From NCBI GenBank assembly GCA_041627475.1, contig JBFKQZ010000021.1, forward strand, positions 1 to 21,692: a DNA stretch of 21,692 nt. Direction: 5' to 3'. The notes below the pieces were generated by a model that saw only the letters and a list, made by a program, of their open reading frames with translations, was not told the DNA's origin and ran no database searches. The DNA is from JBFGFG01 sp041627475. Lineage in GTDB: Bacteria > Actinomycetota > Nitriliruptoria > Nitriliruptorales > Nitriliruptoraceae. Shown in pieces: positions 15,184 to 21,692 of the stretch (position 1 is the first letter of the stretch; each line of letters starts with the position of its first letter). The translations under genes were made by a program, and so were the position numbers.

Positions 15184-16199
15184 GGTGTGGCTCCGTCGTC
15201 GAGTCGGTGGGGGGCGGTGAGCTCGAGGGCGATGGTGGCACCGACGGGGTGGTCGGTGTCGACCGGCACGTCCGCCGGCAGCCGCGTGCCGTCACCCAGG
15301 TCGACCACGACGCGCTGCGTCGCGCCGCGGTAGGTCGCTGCGACGACGGTGCCGGACAGTGGCCCGTCCCCGAGGCGCACGGCCTCGGGACGCACCGCGA
15401 TCGCGGTCGGGCCGTCCGGGCCGGGGAGGGGGAACGCACCACCGGGCAGGTGCAGGCGGCCCTCGCGGACCTCGCCGCGCAGCACGGTCGCGCCCAGCAG
15501 CGTGGCGACGGCGGCGGTCCGCGGCGACTCGTAGAGCCGTCGGGCGGGAGCGTGCTGGGCGACGCGTCCGTCGAGCAGGACGGCGACGTGGTCGCCGACC
15601 TCGGCCGCCTCGGCCCGGTCGTGGGTCACGTGCAGACGGGTGAGACCGGCCGCGACCTCGGCGATCACGGCGCGCAGGTCGTCACGACGCTCGGGGTCGA
15701 CCGACGACAGCGGCTCGTCGAGCAGCAGCAGGTCGGGGTCCACGGCCAGGGCGCGGGCGAGGTTGACCCGTTGCTGCTCGCCACCGGAGAGCCCCTCGAT
15801 GGTCCGGTCGCCGAGCGGGCGGAGCCCGACGCGGTCCAGCAGCGTGTCGGCCCGGTCGCGGCGCTCGTCGCGGCCGACGCCGGAGACCTCCAGCCCGAAG
15901 GCGACGTTGTCGCGCACCGTCCGGTGGGGGAACAGCCGCGGCTCCTGGAAGACGACGCCGACGCGCCTGCGGTGGGCGGGGACCGCGGTCACGTCGCGGC
16001 CTGCCACGTGCACCGAGCCGGTCGTGCAGGCCTCAAGTCCGGCCACGACGCGCAGCAGCGTGGTCTTGCCGGCGCCCGAGGCGCCGAGCACCGCGGTGCA
16101 CGTGCCGGCGGCGACCTCGAGGTCAACGCCGTCCAGCACCGGGGTCCCGCCGGGTGCCGCGGCGACCCCGGCCAGCACGAGTCCGGCGTCGTCGTTCAC
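15180..16199 (-). CDS. ABC transporter ATPase (YnjD-like)
   Basis: This 339-residue ATP-binding subunit starts at GTG 16199, overlapping the binding-protein stop (GTGA). The ATPase core covers residues 1-230: Walker A GASGAGKT (39-46), Q-loop Gln85 in VVFQEPRLFP, signature LSGGEQQR (137-144), Walker B LLLLDEP (157-163) with Glu162, and H-loop His193. A C-terminal TOBE-like region (about 238-335) contains AIAVRPEAVRL, which is typical of importers with periplasmic-type binding proteins. All catalytic residues are present. E. coli YnjD is shorter (about 217 residues, from memory) and lacks the TOBE domain, so this subunit is closer in build to FbpC/PotA types. Substrate class cannot be read from the ATPase. 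Confidence 0.9.
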   Translation of the reverse strand: MNDDAGLVLAGVAAAPGGTPVLDGVDLEVAAGTCTAVLGASGAGKTTLLRVVAGLEACTTGSVHVAGRDVTAVPAHRRRVGVVFQEPRLFPHRTVRDNVAFGLEVSGVGRDERRDRADTLLDRVGLRPLGDRTIEGLSGGEQQRVNLARALAVDPDLLLLDEPLSSVDPERRDDLRAVIAEVAAGLTRLHVTHDRAEAAEVGDHVAVLLDGRVAQHAPARRLYESPRTAAVATLLGATVLRGEVREGRLHLPGGAFPLPGPDGPTAIAVRPEAVRLGDGPLSGTVVAATYRGATQRVVVDLGDGTRLPADVPVDTDHPVGATIALELTAPHRLDDGATP

Positions 16200-17356
16200 G
16201 AGCCGCGCAGCTCGTCGATCCAGCGCTGCTCGATCGTCTCGACCTGTTCCGCGGGCAGCTCGTCGACGAGCGTCCCGTAGTCGGTCAGCAGGTACGGCGA
16301 GTCGGTGGCCGTGCCGAACAGCGCCCGCTGCCCGTCGTCGAGCCGGTCGAGGTCCAGCACCGTCGGGACGCCGAGCACGTCCGGGTCGGCCTTCGTCGCC
16401 TGCAGCCGCGGGTCCAGCAGCAGGTTGGCCAGCACCATCGCCGCCGCGGGGTTCGGCGCCGTGCGGGGCATCACGACGTAGGACGTGTTCTGCAGCGTGC
16501 CGTCCTCGAGCACGAAGGGACGGGCAGTCTCGGGGAACCGGCCCTGGGCGACCCCGCTCTGCACGAACGCCGGGTCGTAGCTCATGGCGATGTCGACCTC
16601 ACCGTTGGCGAACAGCTCGTTCAGCTCGGCCTCGTCGCCCGGGAACGTGCGCCCCTCCTCCCACAGCAGTGGCTGGAGCTCGGCGAGGTACGCGAACGCC
16701 TCGTCCTCGCCCATCGCGGCGACGACCTGGCGGACGAACGCGGAGCCGGTGAAGTCCGGCGGTGCCGGGTAGGTGACGCGGCCGGGGGACCGCCGGGCGA
16801 ACCGCAGCAGCTCGTCGAACGACCGGGGCGGGTCGGCCAGGCGCGCGCCGTCGTGGGCGTAGACGAACAGCGCCCGGCTCCACGGCGACTCGCGCCCCTC
16901 GACGGGGACGCCGAAGTCCTCCTCGACCGTCGCCGGGTCGACGAGCGCGGCGTTGGGCAGCGCGGTGGCCCAGCCCTCGCGCCACAGGTCGGCCTCGACC
17001 CCGTTCGCGAAGTTCTCGCCGTTGATCCAGATCAGGTCGACGTCCCCGACCTCCTCGCCGGCCCGAACGGTCGTCAGGACCGTGTTGACCGCGTCGGCGG
17101 TGTCGTCGATGGGGGTGCGCTGCAGCGTGATGCCGAGCTCCGCCGCGGCAGGGGTGACGACGTCGTCCAGGTAGGCGTTGATCCTGTCGTCCCCGCCGAA
17201 GAGCCACCAGTTGACGGTGCTGCCCTCGGCCGCTGCCTCCACCGACGCCCAGTCGTCGAGGTCGAGGTCCTCGAACTCGTTGCTCGTCCCGCCGGCGCAG
17301 GCGGTGGCCAGCAGGGCGATGGCCAGCGTGCTGGCGAGGAGTCTGACGAGGTGCAT
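16196..17356 (-). CDS. YnjB-like ABC substrate-binding lipoprotein
   Basis: This 386-residue lipoprotein starts at ATG 17356. A longer in-frame extension lacks a signal peptide at its start and overlaps the divergent gene region. The lipobox LATAC gives Cys20 as the lipid anchor. The mature protein carries segments that I recognise from YnjB-type proteins: NWWLFGGDDRINAYLDD (49-65), IWINGENF (109-116), and YPAPPDFTGSAFVRQ (196-210). These are largely polar or aromatic ligand-cleft segments of the cluster D/extracellular solute-binding family 1 fold. Length is close to YnjB. The ligand is unproven. The gene is first in a three-gene coupled operon (binding protein, ATPase, flavoprotein). Confidence 0.85.
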   Translation of the reverse strand: MHLVRLLASTLAIALLATACAGGTSNEFEDLDLDDWASVEAAAEGSTVNWWLFGGDDRINAYLDDVVTPAAAELGITLQRTPIDDTADAVNTVLTTVRAGEEVGDVDLIWINGENFANGVEADLWREGWATALPNAALVDPATVEEDFGVPVEGRESPWSRALFVYAHDGARLADPPRSFDELLRFARRSPGRVTYPAPPDFTGSAFVRQVVAAMGEDEAFAYLAELQPLLWEEGRTFPGDEAELNELFANGEVDIAMSYDPAFVQSGVAQGRFPETARPFVLEDGTLQNTSYVVMPRTAPNPAAAMVLANLLLDPRLQATKADPDVLGVPTVLDLDRLDDGQRALFGTATDSPYLLTDYGTLVDELPAEQVETIEQRWIDELRGS

Positions 17357-17433
17357 CTGCAGTCCGGTGGTCGTGGGCGGGTCCGTGCCGGAGGGAGGCC
17401 GTGACAGCCAACCACAGGCGCGGCGTGTCCCTT

Positions 17434-17467
17434 CCCGCGAACGGCCGGGCGTTCCGTGGTTCGCGGG
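17434..17467. promoter_or_regulatory. Inverted repeat in the divergent region before the UbiB-like gene
   Basis: CCCGCGAAC (17434-17442) and GTTCGCGGG (17459-17467) are perfect 9-base arms separated by 16 bases. An inner GAACG (17439-17443)/CGTTC (17450-17454) pair overlaps the left arm, so two alternative stems are possible. The dyad sits 78 bases upstream of the binding-protein start and 51 bases upstream of the UbiB-like start. It could be an operator for either gene or a leader hairpin. Confidence 0.4.
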
Positions 17468-17517
17468 TCGGTCGACGTGGCACCTCTGCGTCGAGTCCAC
17501 CTCCCGCGGAGCTCGCT

Positions 17518-19179
17518 GTGCTGTCGCTGCGTCCAGACCTCGTCCGTCGCTACGCGGACCTGCTCGTGCTGCTCCAGCGACACCTCGGTCCCGACGTGGT
17601 GCGGCGGTCGGGCCTCCTCGACGAGATCCAGGTCGAGACGCCCGGTGCCGCGCTGGAGGACGACGACGTCGACGGCGGCGGCCGCTCGCTGGCCGACGAC
17701 CTCGAGGCGCGCGGACCGGCCTACGTGAAGTTCGGCCAGCTGCTCGCCACCCGCGCCGACCTGCTCCCGCCGGCGCTGATCGAGGACCTCGCCCGACTGC
17801 AGGACGGGCTCGACCCCGTGCCGTTCGAGGTCGTGCGCGAGGTCGTGGAGGAGGAGCTGGACGTCCGGCTGAGCAAGGTCTTCGCGACCTTCGACGAGGA
17901 GCCGATCGCGACCGCGTCGCTCGGACAGGTGCACGCGGCCACGACGCGTGACGGGCGTGCCGTGGCGGTCAAGGTCCAGCGGCCTGGCATCCGCGAACGG
18001 CTCGAACCGGACCTCGCCGCCTTCGCCGAGCTCGCCGCGTTCGTGGAGGAGCACACCGAGGTCGGCCGGACCTACCGGGTCACACAGGTCGTGGAGCAGT
18101 TCCGACGGTCGCTCGCCCGCGAGCTCGACTACCGGCGCGAAGCACGGAACCTCGCGGCGCTCCGGGCCAACCTCGAGGAGCACCGCCGGCTCGTCGTACC
18201 GGCGCCCATCGACGGCCTGACGACCTCACGCGTGCTGACCATGGAGCTCGTCACCGGGACGAAGGTCACCGAGGTCGGGCCGCTGCGGCACCTCGAGCTG
18301 GACGCCGAGGCGCTGCTCGACGAGCTGTTCCGCGCCTACCTCGAGCAGGTCACCATCGACGGGTTCGTCCACGCCGACCCGCACCCCGGCAACATCCTGC
18401 TGACCGACGACGACCGGTTGGCGCTGCTCGACGCCGGGATGGTGCTGCGGCTCGAGCCGACCGTCCGTGAGCACCTGCTCCGGCTGGTCCTCGCGGTCAG
18501 CGAGCACGACACCGAGCAGGCGGGCGCCGCCGGTGTCGCCCTGTCGACGCCACGCACGGACGCCGACGAGGACGCGTTCCGTGGGCAGCTCGCGGACCTC
18601 GTCGGCACGTACGAGGACCTGCCGCCGACCGACGTCGCCATCGGGACGATCCTGCTCGAGGCCGCCCGGATCGCCGGCCAGTGCGGCTACCAGCCCCCGA
18701 CCGAGCTCACGCTCCTGGCCCGCACGCTGCTGGCCCTCGACCAGGTCGGTGCCGCGCTCGCACCTGACTACGACGTGGACGAGGCCGTGCGCCGGCACGC
18801 CGGTGAGCTGCTCACCCGCGCGTCGGCCCGCCAGCTGTCACCGTCACGGATGCTGCGGCCGCTACTGGAGGCGAAGGAGTTCAGCGAGGAGCTGCCGGCG
18901 CGGGCCAACAGGATCCTCGGCGACCTCGCCCGCGGGGAGTTGCGCCTCAAGGTCGACACGATGGACGAGGACCGCGTGCTCGGCGCGGTGCAACGCGTCG
19001 GCAACCGCCTGACCGCCGGCATCGTGCTGGCAGCGTTGATCGTCGGCGCCGCGATGCTCATGCGCTACGAGACCCAGGCGACCCTCTTCGGCTACCCGGC
19101 CGTCGGCCTCGTCTTCTTCGTGGTCGCCGCGGTGGGTGGCCTCGTCCTGGCGGTCACCGCGTTCCTCGACGCGCGCTAG
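17518..19179 (+). CDS. UbiB/ABC1-family atypical kinase-like protein
   Basis: This is a 553-residue protein. The frame is open from a GTG at 17401, but GTG 17518 has GGAG at 17508-17511 with six bases of spacing, and VLSLRPDLVRRYADL matches the usual start of UbiB proteins. UbiB-family motifs in order: KFGQ (71-74, the KxGQ motif), SLGQVH (134-139), Lys152 in AVKVQRPG, ELDYRREA (202-209), HADPHPGN (285-292) and DAG (305-307) in place of the usual DFG. Two membrane helices lie at the C-terminus (about 500-518 and 525-548). UbiB proteins are ATPases tied to ubiquinone or other prenyl-lipid handling. Actinobacteria usually use menaquinone, so a lipid-related role rather than ubiquinone synthesis is likely. 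The stop interlocks with the convergent oxidase stop at 19176-19179. Confidence 0.9.
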   Translation: MLSLRPDLVRRYADLLVLLQRHLGPDVVRRSGLLDEIQVETPGAALEDDDVDGGGRSLADDLEARGPAYVKFGQLLATRADLLPPALIEDLARLQDGLDPVPFEVVREVVEEELDVRLSKVFATFDEEPIATASLGQVHAATTRDGRAVAVKVQRPGIRERLEPDLAAFAELAAFVEEHTEVGRTYRVTQVVEQFRRSLARELDYRREARNLAALRANLEEHRRLVVPAPIDGLTTSRVLTMELVTGTKVTEVGPLRHLELDAEALLDELFRAYLEQVTIDGFVHADPHPGNILLTDDDRLALLDAGMVLRLEPTVREHLLRLVLAVSEHDTEQAGAAGVALSTPRTDADEDAFRGQLADLVGTYEDLPPTDVAIGTILLEAARIAGQCGYQPPTELTLLARTLLALDQVGAALAPDYDVDEAVRRHAGELLTRASARQLSPSRMLRPLLEAKEFSEELPARANRILGDLARGELRLKVDTMDEDRVLGAVQRVGNRLTAGIVLAALIVGAAMLMRYETQATLFGYPAVGLVFFVVAAVGGLVLAVTAFLDAR

Positions 19180-20273
19180 CGGCCGGCAGCCCAGGCAGTC
19201 ACGTCGGCCCAGGGCGCGTCACCGGACAGCGCGGCCGCGACACGACGGCCGACGGCGGGGCCCATCTTGAAGCCGTGGCCGGAGAACCCGCACAGCAGCG
19301 CGCCCCGTTCGCCCCGCGACTCGACCACGAAGCGCTCGTCGTCACGGACGGTGTAGTAGCAGACCCGCGCGTCGAGCAGGTCGTAGGCGTTGGCGTCGGT
19401 CAGCGCCTGCGCGGCCACCTCGAAGACGGCCTCCACCTCCTCGGCCCGCGGGGTGCGGTCGTCGTCGGGGTGGCCCTCGCGCGAGAAGTGGTGGTCGCCG
19501 ACCTTCAGCGGCAGCTCCTGGCGGGGCGGGATGCCGTAGGCCGGTGGGACGAGGAAGCCGGGCCCCTCGGCCCAGTCACGGCGCAGGTGGTCCGGCACGC
19601 GCAGGTCGAGCACGACCTGCCGGGACGGCACGAGCGCCGGGGCGTCGACCCCGTCGAGGTCCGGAGTCCACGGCCCGGCCGCGACGACCACGGCGTCGGC
19701 GGCGAGCGTCGTGCCCTCGGCGGACGTGACGGTGCCGGCGTCGACGTCGACGCCCGTCACGTGTGTGCCGGGCAGCACCTCCATGCCCTGGTAGTGCAGC
19801 CACGACGTGAGCGCGCCGACCGTCTCGCGGGCACGCAGGAAGTGGGCCTGGTCGCTGTAGAGGGCGGTCGCGTCGTCGTCGATCCGGAACTGTGGGAAGC
19901 GCCGGTGCACCTGCGCCGCGTCGAGCAGCTCGTACGGCTGGTCGAGCTCGTCGAACACGGCCCGGGTCGCGGCGGCGAAGTCCGAGTCCGGGGTGTCGAC
20001 CGCGAGCATCCCCGTGTGGGCCCACAGCTCCCGCCCGATGGTCGTCCAGACGTCCTGCCACGCGTCGTATGCCTCGACGGCCATCCGGGTGTAGCCGGAC
20101 ATGTCGCCGTAGGTCGTGCGGATCAGGCGGTGGACCCCGCCCGAGGAACCGTGCGGGTTGGGCACCGGGCCGGCGTCGACGAGCGTCACCGACCACCCGC
20201 GCTCGTGGAGTGCCCAGGCGGTCGAGGCGCCCATGACCCCGGCGCCGACGACGATCGCGGTGCGTGCTGCCAC
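19176..20273 (-). CDS. Monomeric sarcosine oxidase / N-methyltryptophan oxidase-type flavoenzyme
   Basis: This 365-residue enzyme is predicted to oxidise a secondary amine, giving aldehyde and hydrogen peroxide. GTG 20273 is chosen because GGGGGA lies five bases upstream and the FAD motif starts at once (AIVVGAGVMGASTAWAL, GxGxxG at 10-15). An ATG at 20300 would lie upstream of the likely transcription start. Family marks: SSGGVHRLIRTTYGD (43-57, aligning with the SSHG-x-x-R-IIR segment), Cys305 in CYYTVRDDERFV, which matches the residue that binds FAD covalently in these oxidases, and SGHGFKMGPAVG (331-342) near the C-terminus. The exact substrate (sarcosine, N-methyltryptophan or another N-methyl amino acid) cannot be decided. 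No tetrahydrofolate-linked or heterotetrameric subunits are present. The gene is divergent from the aldo/keto reductase. Confidence 0.88.
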   Translation of the reverse strand: MAARTAIVVGAGVMGASTAWALHERGWSVTLVDAGPVPNPHGSSGGVHRLIRTTYGDMSGYTRMAVEAYDAWQDVWTTIGRELWAHTGMLAVDTPDSDFAAATRAVFDELDQPYELLDAAQVHRRFPQFRIDDDATALYSDQAHFLRARETVGALTSWLHYQGMEVLPGTHVTGVDVDAGTVTSAEGTTLAADAVVVAAGPWTPDLDGVDAPALVPSRQVVLDLRVPDHLRRDWAEGPGFLVPPAYGIPPRQELPLKVGDHHFSREGHPDDDRTPRAEEVEAVFEVAAQALTDANAYDLLDARVCYYTVRDDERFVVESRGERGALLCGFSGHGFKMGPAVGRRVAAALSGDAPWADVTAWAAGR

Positions 20274-20302
20274 GAGGATCCCCCGTCCCGAACGGAGCAC
20301 CG

Positions 20303-20308
20303 AACCTA
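20303..20308 (-). promoter_or_regulatory. Candidate -10 box of the amine oxidase gene
   Basis: On the minus strand TAGGTT would start transcription near 20296, about 23 bases before the GTG at 20273 and downstream of the alternative ATG at 20300, which supports the shorter protein. No clear -35 is seen. Confidence 0.35.
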
Positions 20309-20319
20309 ACCGGTGCCCC

Positions 20320-20325
20320 TAGGGT
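20320..20325 (+). promoter_or_regulatory. Candidate -10 box of the aldo/keto reductase gene
   Basis: TAGGGT fits TANNNT and would start transcription near 20332, about 24 bases before ATG 20356, with GGAG at 20346-20349 in the leader. It lies back to back with the minus-strand -10 candidate, separated by 11 bases. Confidence 0.4.
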
Positions 20326-20355
20326 CCGCGGCGGTCGTCGGAACTGGAGTGCCGG

Positions 20356-21327
20356 ATGCAGACCCGCCTCGGCAGCACGGGGTTGCAGGTGTCCCGGATC
20401 GTGCTCGGGATGATGAGCTACGGCGACCCCGCCTGGCGTGACTGGGTGTTCGACCTCGAGGCGTCCCGGCCGTTCGTCGCGCGGGCGCTCGAGCTCGGCA
20501 TCACGACGTTCGACACCGCCGACACCTACTCCGACGGGATGAGCGAGCGCGTCACCGGCCTGCTGCTGGGCGAGATGGTCGACGACCGTGAGGACGTGGT
20601 CGTGGCGACCAAGTGCTTCTTCGGCACCGGCTCGGACGCGCCGAACCACCGGGGCCTGTCACGCAAGGCCGTGCTGGCCGCGTGCGACGCGTCGCTGCGC
20701 CGGCTGGGGGTCGACTACATCGACCTCTACCAGATCCACCGCTGGGACGAGCACACGCCGATCGAGGAGACGATGGCGGCGCTGCACCAGCTCGTCGTCG
20801 ACGGCAAGGTGCGCTACCTCGGCGCCTCGTCGATGCACGCGTGGCAGTTCGCGAAGGCCCAGCACGTCGCGCGCGTCAACGGCTGGACGCCGTTCGACAG
20901 CATGCAGAACCACTACAACCTGCTGTACCGCGAGGAGGAGCGCGAGATGCTCCCACAGTGCGCGGACATGGGGGTCGGGGTGCTCCCGTGGAGCCCGCTC
21001 GCGCGGGGCCGCCTCGCCCGACCGCCGCTGGCCGAGGAGACGGCCCGCAGCGAGTTCGACGAGTTCACGCGGCACCTCTACGACGAGGCGGCGGACGGGG
21101 TGGTCGACGCCGTGGGCGCCGTCGCGCAGCGCCACGGTGTCACCCGGGCACAGGTCGCGCTGGCCTGGTTGCTGCGCAACCCGGTCGTGGACGCGCCGAT
21201 CGTCGGAGCCACGAAGCTCGACCACCTCGAGGACGCCGTCGCGGCGCTCGACGTCGAGCTCACCGACGACGACGTCGCCCAGCTCGAGGCCCCCTACGCC
21301 CCCCGCCCCGTCCTCGGCCACCGCTGA
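20356..21327 (+). CDS. Aldo/keto reductase
   Basis: This 323-residue NADPH-type oxidoreductase starts at ATG 20356, with GGAG at 20346-20349. The catalytic tetrad is intact: Asp53 and Tyr58 in FDTADTYSDG, Lys86 in VATKCFFG, and His128 in LYQIHRWD. The (beta/alpha)8 family signatures GMSERVTGLLLG, QNHYNLLYREEEREMLP and the C-terminal nucleotide-binding stretch DAPIVGATKLDHLEDAVAAL are also clear. The sequence style (RLGSTGLQVSRIVLGMMSYGDPAWRDWV) fits the AKR branch with YajO-like and yeast aryl-alcohol-dehydrogenase-like proteins. The substrate is probably an aldehyde or ketone. The amine oxidase next door would produce an aldehyde, but a direct pathway link is inference. The gene is followed by the two-hairpin intergenic region. 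Confidence 0.93.
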   Translation: MQTRLGSTGLQVSRIVLGMMSYGDPAWRDWVFDLEASRPFVARALELGITTFDTADTYSDGMSERVTGLLLGEMVDDREDVVVATKCFFGTGSDAPNHRGLSRKAVLAACDASLRRLGVDYIDLYQIHRWDEHTPIEETMAALHQLVVDGKVRYLGASSMHAWQFAKAQHVARVNGWTPFDSMQNHYNLLYREEEREMLPQCADMGVGVLPWSPLARGRLARPPLAEETARSEFDEFTRHLYDEAADGVVDAVGAVAQRHGVTRAQVALAWLLRNPVVDAPIVGATKLDHLEDAVAALDVELTDDDVAQLEAPYAPRPVLGHR

Positions 21328-21367
21328 GTCACCCGTCCGGGCGCGGCGCCCTGCCGCCGGCCTGCCC

Positions 21368-21400
21368 CGAGTTTCCTCGCAAAGTGCGAGGAAACTGGTG
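21368..21400. repeat. 33-nt hairpin element, copy 1
   Basis: CGAGTTTCCTCGC (21368-21380), loop AAAGT (21381-21385), then GCGAGGAAACTGGTG (21386-21400). Eleven bases pair perfectly (21370-21380 with 21386-21396). The element follows the aldo/keto reductase stop by 40 bp and matches copy 2 closely in the arms but not in the loop. It may act as a bidirectional terminator or be a member of a dispersed palindrome family. Confidence 0.7.
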
Positions 21401-21440
21401 TTCGAACAGCGCTCGACGCGGGCGTGCGTGGCCGCAACGC

Positions 21441-21473
21441 CGAGTTTCCTCGCGTCACGCGAGGAAACTCGTG
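21441..21473. repeat. 33-nt hairpin element, copy 2
   Basis: CGAGTTTCCTCGC (21441-21453), loop GTCAC (21454-21458), then GCGAGGAAACTCGTG (21459-21473). Thirteen bases pair perfectly and the palindrome extends further into the loop (15-base arms around one C). It starts 73 bp after copy 1, and ends 15 bp before the stop of the convergent transporter gene, as a shared terminator would. Confidence 0.75.
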
Positions 21474-21488
21474 GAGGCCGGCTGGCGC

Positions 21489-21692
21489 TCAGCTGGTCAG
21501 GGCGAAGATGCGGCGGGCGCCGTTGGCGACGACGAGGAAGATGAAGGCGCCCGCGACGAGGTCGGGGACCGCCGACGCGGTCAGGGCGGTGAGGCCGGCG
21601 GCGGCGAGCACCAGGAGGTTGGCCCGGACGTCGTTGGCGGTGAAGATCCAGCTCGCCTCGATGTGGGCCTCGCCGGTGCGGACGCGGCGGAG
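21489..21692 (-). CDS. Cation diffusion facilitator family transporter, C-terminal part (5' end outside window)
   Basis: On the minus strand an open frame runs from the window edge to TGA at 21491-21489 and gives the last 67 residues. The sequence EAHIEASWIFTANDVRANLLVLAAAG, with the S-W-I-F-x-x-N-D-V-x-A-N pattern, followed by a second helix PDLVAGAFIFLVVANGARRIF, is what I know from the last two membrane helices of short CDF-type cation efflux proteins (exchange of Zn2+, Co2+ or similar for protons). The N-terminal helices and metal site are outside the window, so metal specificity cannot be read. The frame has no stop and uses GC-rich third positions, as expected for coding sequence. The assignment is from memory of the family pattern. 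Confidence 0.72.
   Translation of the reverse strand, partial: LRRVRTGEAHIEASWIFTANDVRANLLVLAAAGLTALTASAVPDLVAGAFIFLVVANGARRIFALTS

Noticed and set aside
12688..15333. An 881-codon plus-strand open frame across the permease, YnjF-like and flavoprotein genes
   Set aside because: It covers three well-supported genes in other frames and its translation has no recognisable domain.
17401..17517. UbiB-like start at GTG 17401
   Set aside because: The extra 39 residues are low-complexity, cover the inverted repeat, and the GTG at 17518 has a correctly spaced GGAG and the usual family N-terminus.
21339..21351. Short GGGCGC/GCGCCC palindrome after the aldo/keto reductase
   Set aside because: The stem is only five bases with a three-base loop, expected by chance in DNA of this composition.

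Overview
The window is very GC-rich DNA, densely coded on both strands, with many GTG starts, ATGA/GTGA stop-start overlaps and TANNNT-type -10 boxes. The gene families (ER-type signal peptidase with TasA/CalY-like proteins, Hanks kinase, DUF427, PA2169-type four-helix protein) fit a high-GC actinobacterium. I cannot name a genus. There is no integrase, transposase, phage gene or CRISPR array. The only RNA gene seen is tRNA-Arg(TCT).

Region 1 (1-6737, + strand) looks like one operon. It holds the 3' end of a TasA/CalY-like secreted protein, a SipW-type signal peptidase fused to its own extracellular region (SipW-type signal motif, beta-sandwich region, DNRLRE domain), a second TasA-like protein anchored at both ends, a membrane GAF-GGDEF diguanylate cyclase and a membrane GAF histidine kinase. 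The last junctions are 4-bp stop/start overlaps. This suggests surface-protein export coupled to c-di-GMP and phospho-signalling.

Region 2 (6789-8918) is a run of small soluble or lipoprotein genes (DUF2795-like, PA2169-like four-helix bundle, two unknowns, one lipoprotein), ending at tRNA-Arg on the minus strand. It contains one strong GC hairpin.

Region 3 (9021-17356) resembles a dispersed version of the E. coli ydjXYZ-ynjABCDEF neighbourhood. It has a TVP38/TMEM64 membrane protein, two ABC permeases (YnjC split in two), a YnjF-type CDP-alcohol phosphatidyltransferase on the opposite strand, a mercuric-reductase-like flavoprotein, a YnjD-type ATPase and a YnjB-type lipoprotein binding protein. 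A Ser/Thr kinase and a DUF427 gene sit between the TVP38 gene and the permeases.

Region 4 (17518-21692) has a UbiB/ABC1-family protein, a monomeric sarcosine oxidase/N-methyltryptophan oxidase-type flavoenzyme, a divergent aldo/keto reductase, two copies of a 33-nt hairpin element, and the 3' end of a cation diffusion facilitator gene on the minus strand.

All convergent gene pairs are packed tightly. Two of them share interlocked TAG stops in a CTAG. The best candidates for something little described are the protease-substrate fusion with its signalling operon, and the ynj-like cluster with its flavoprotein.
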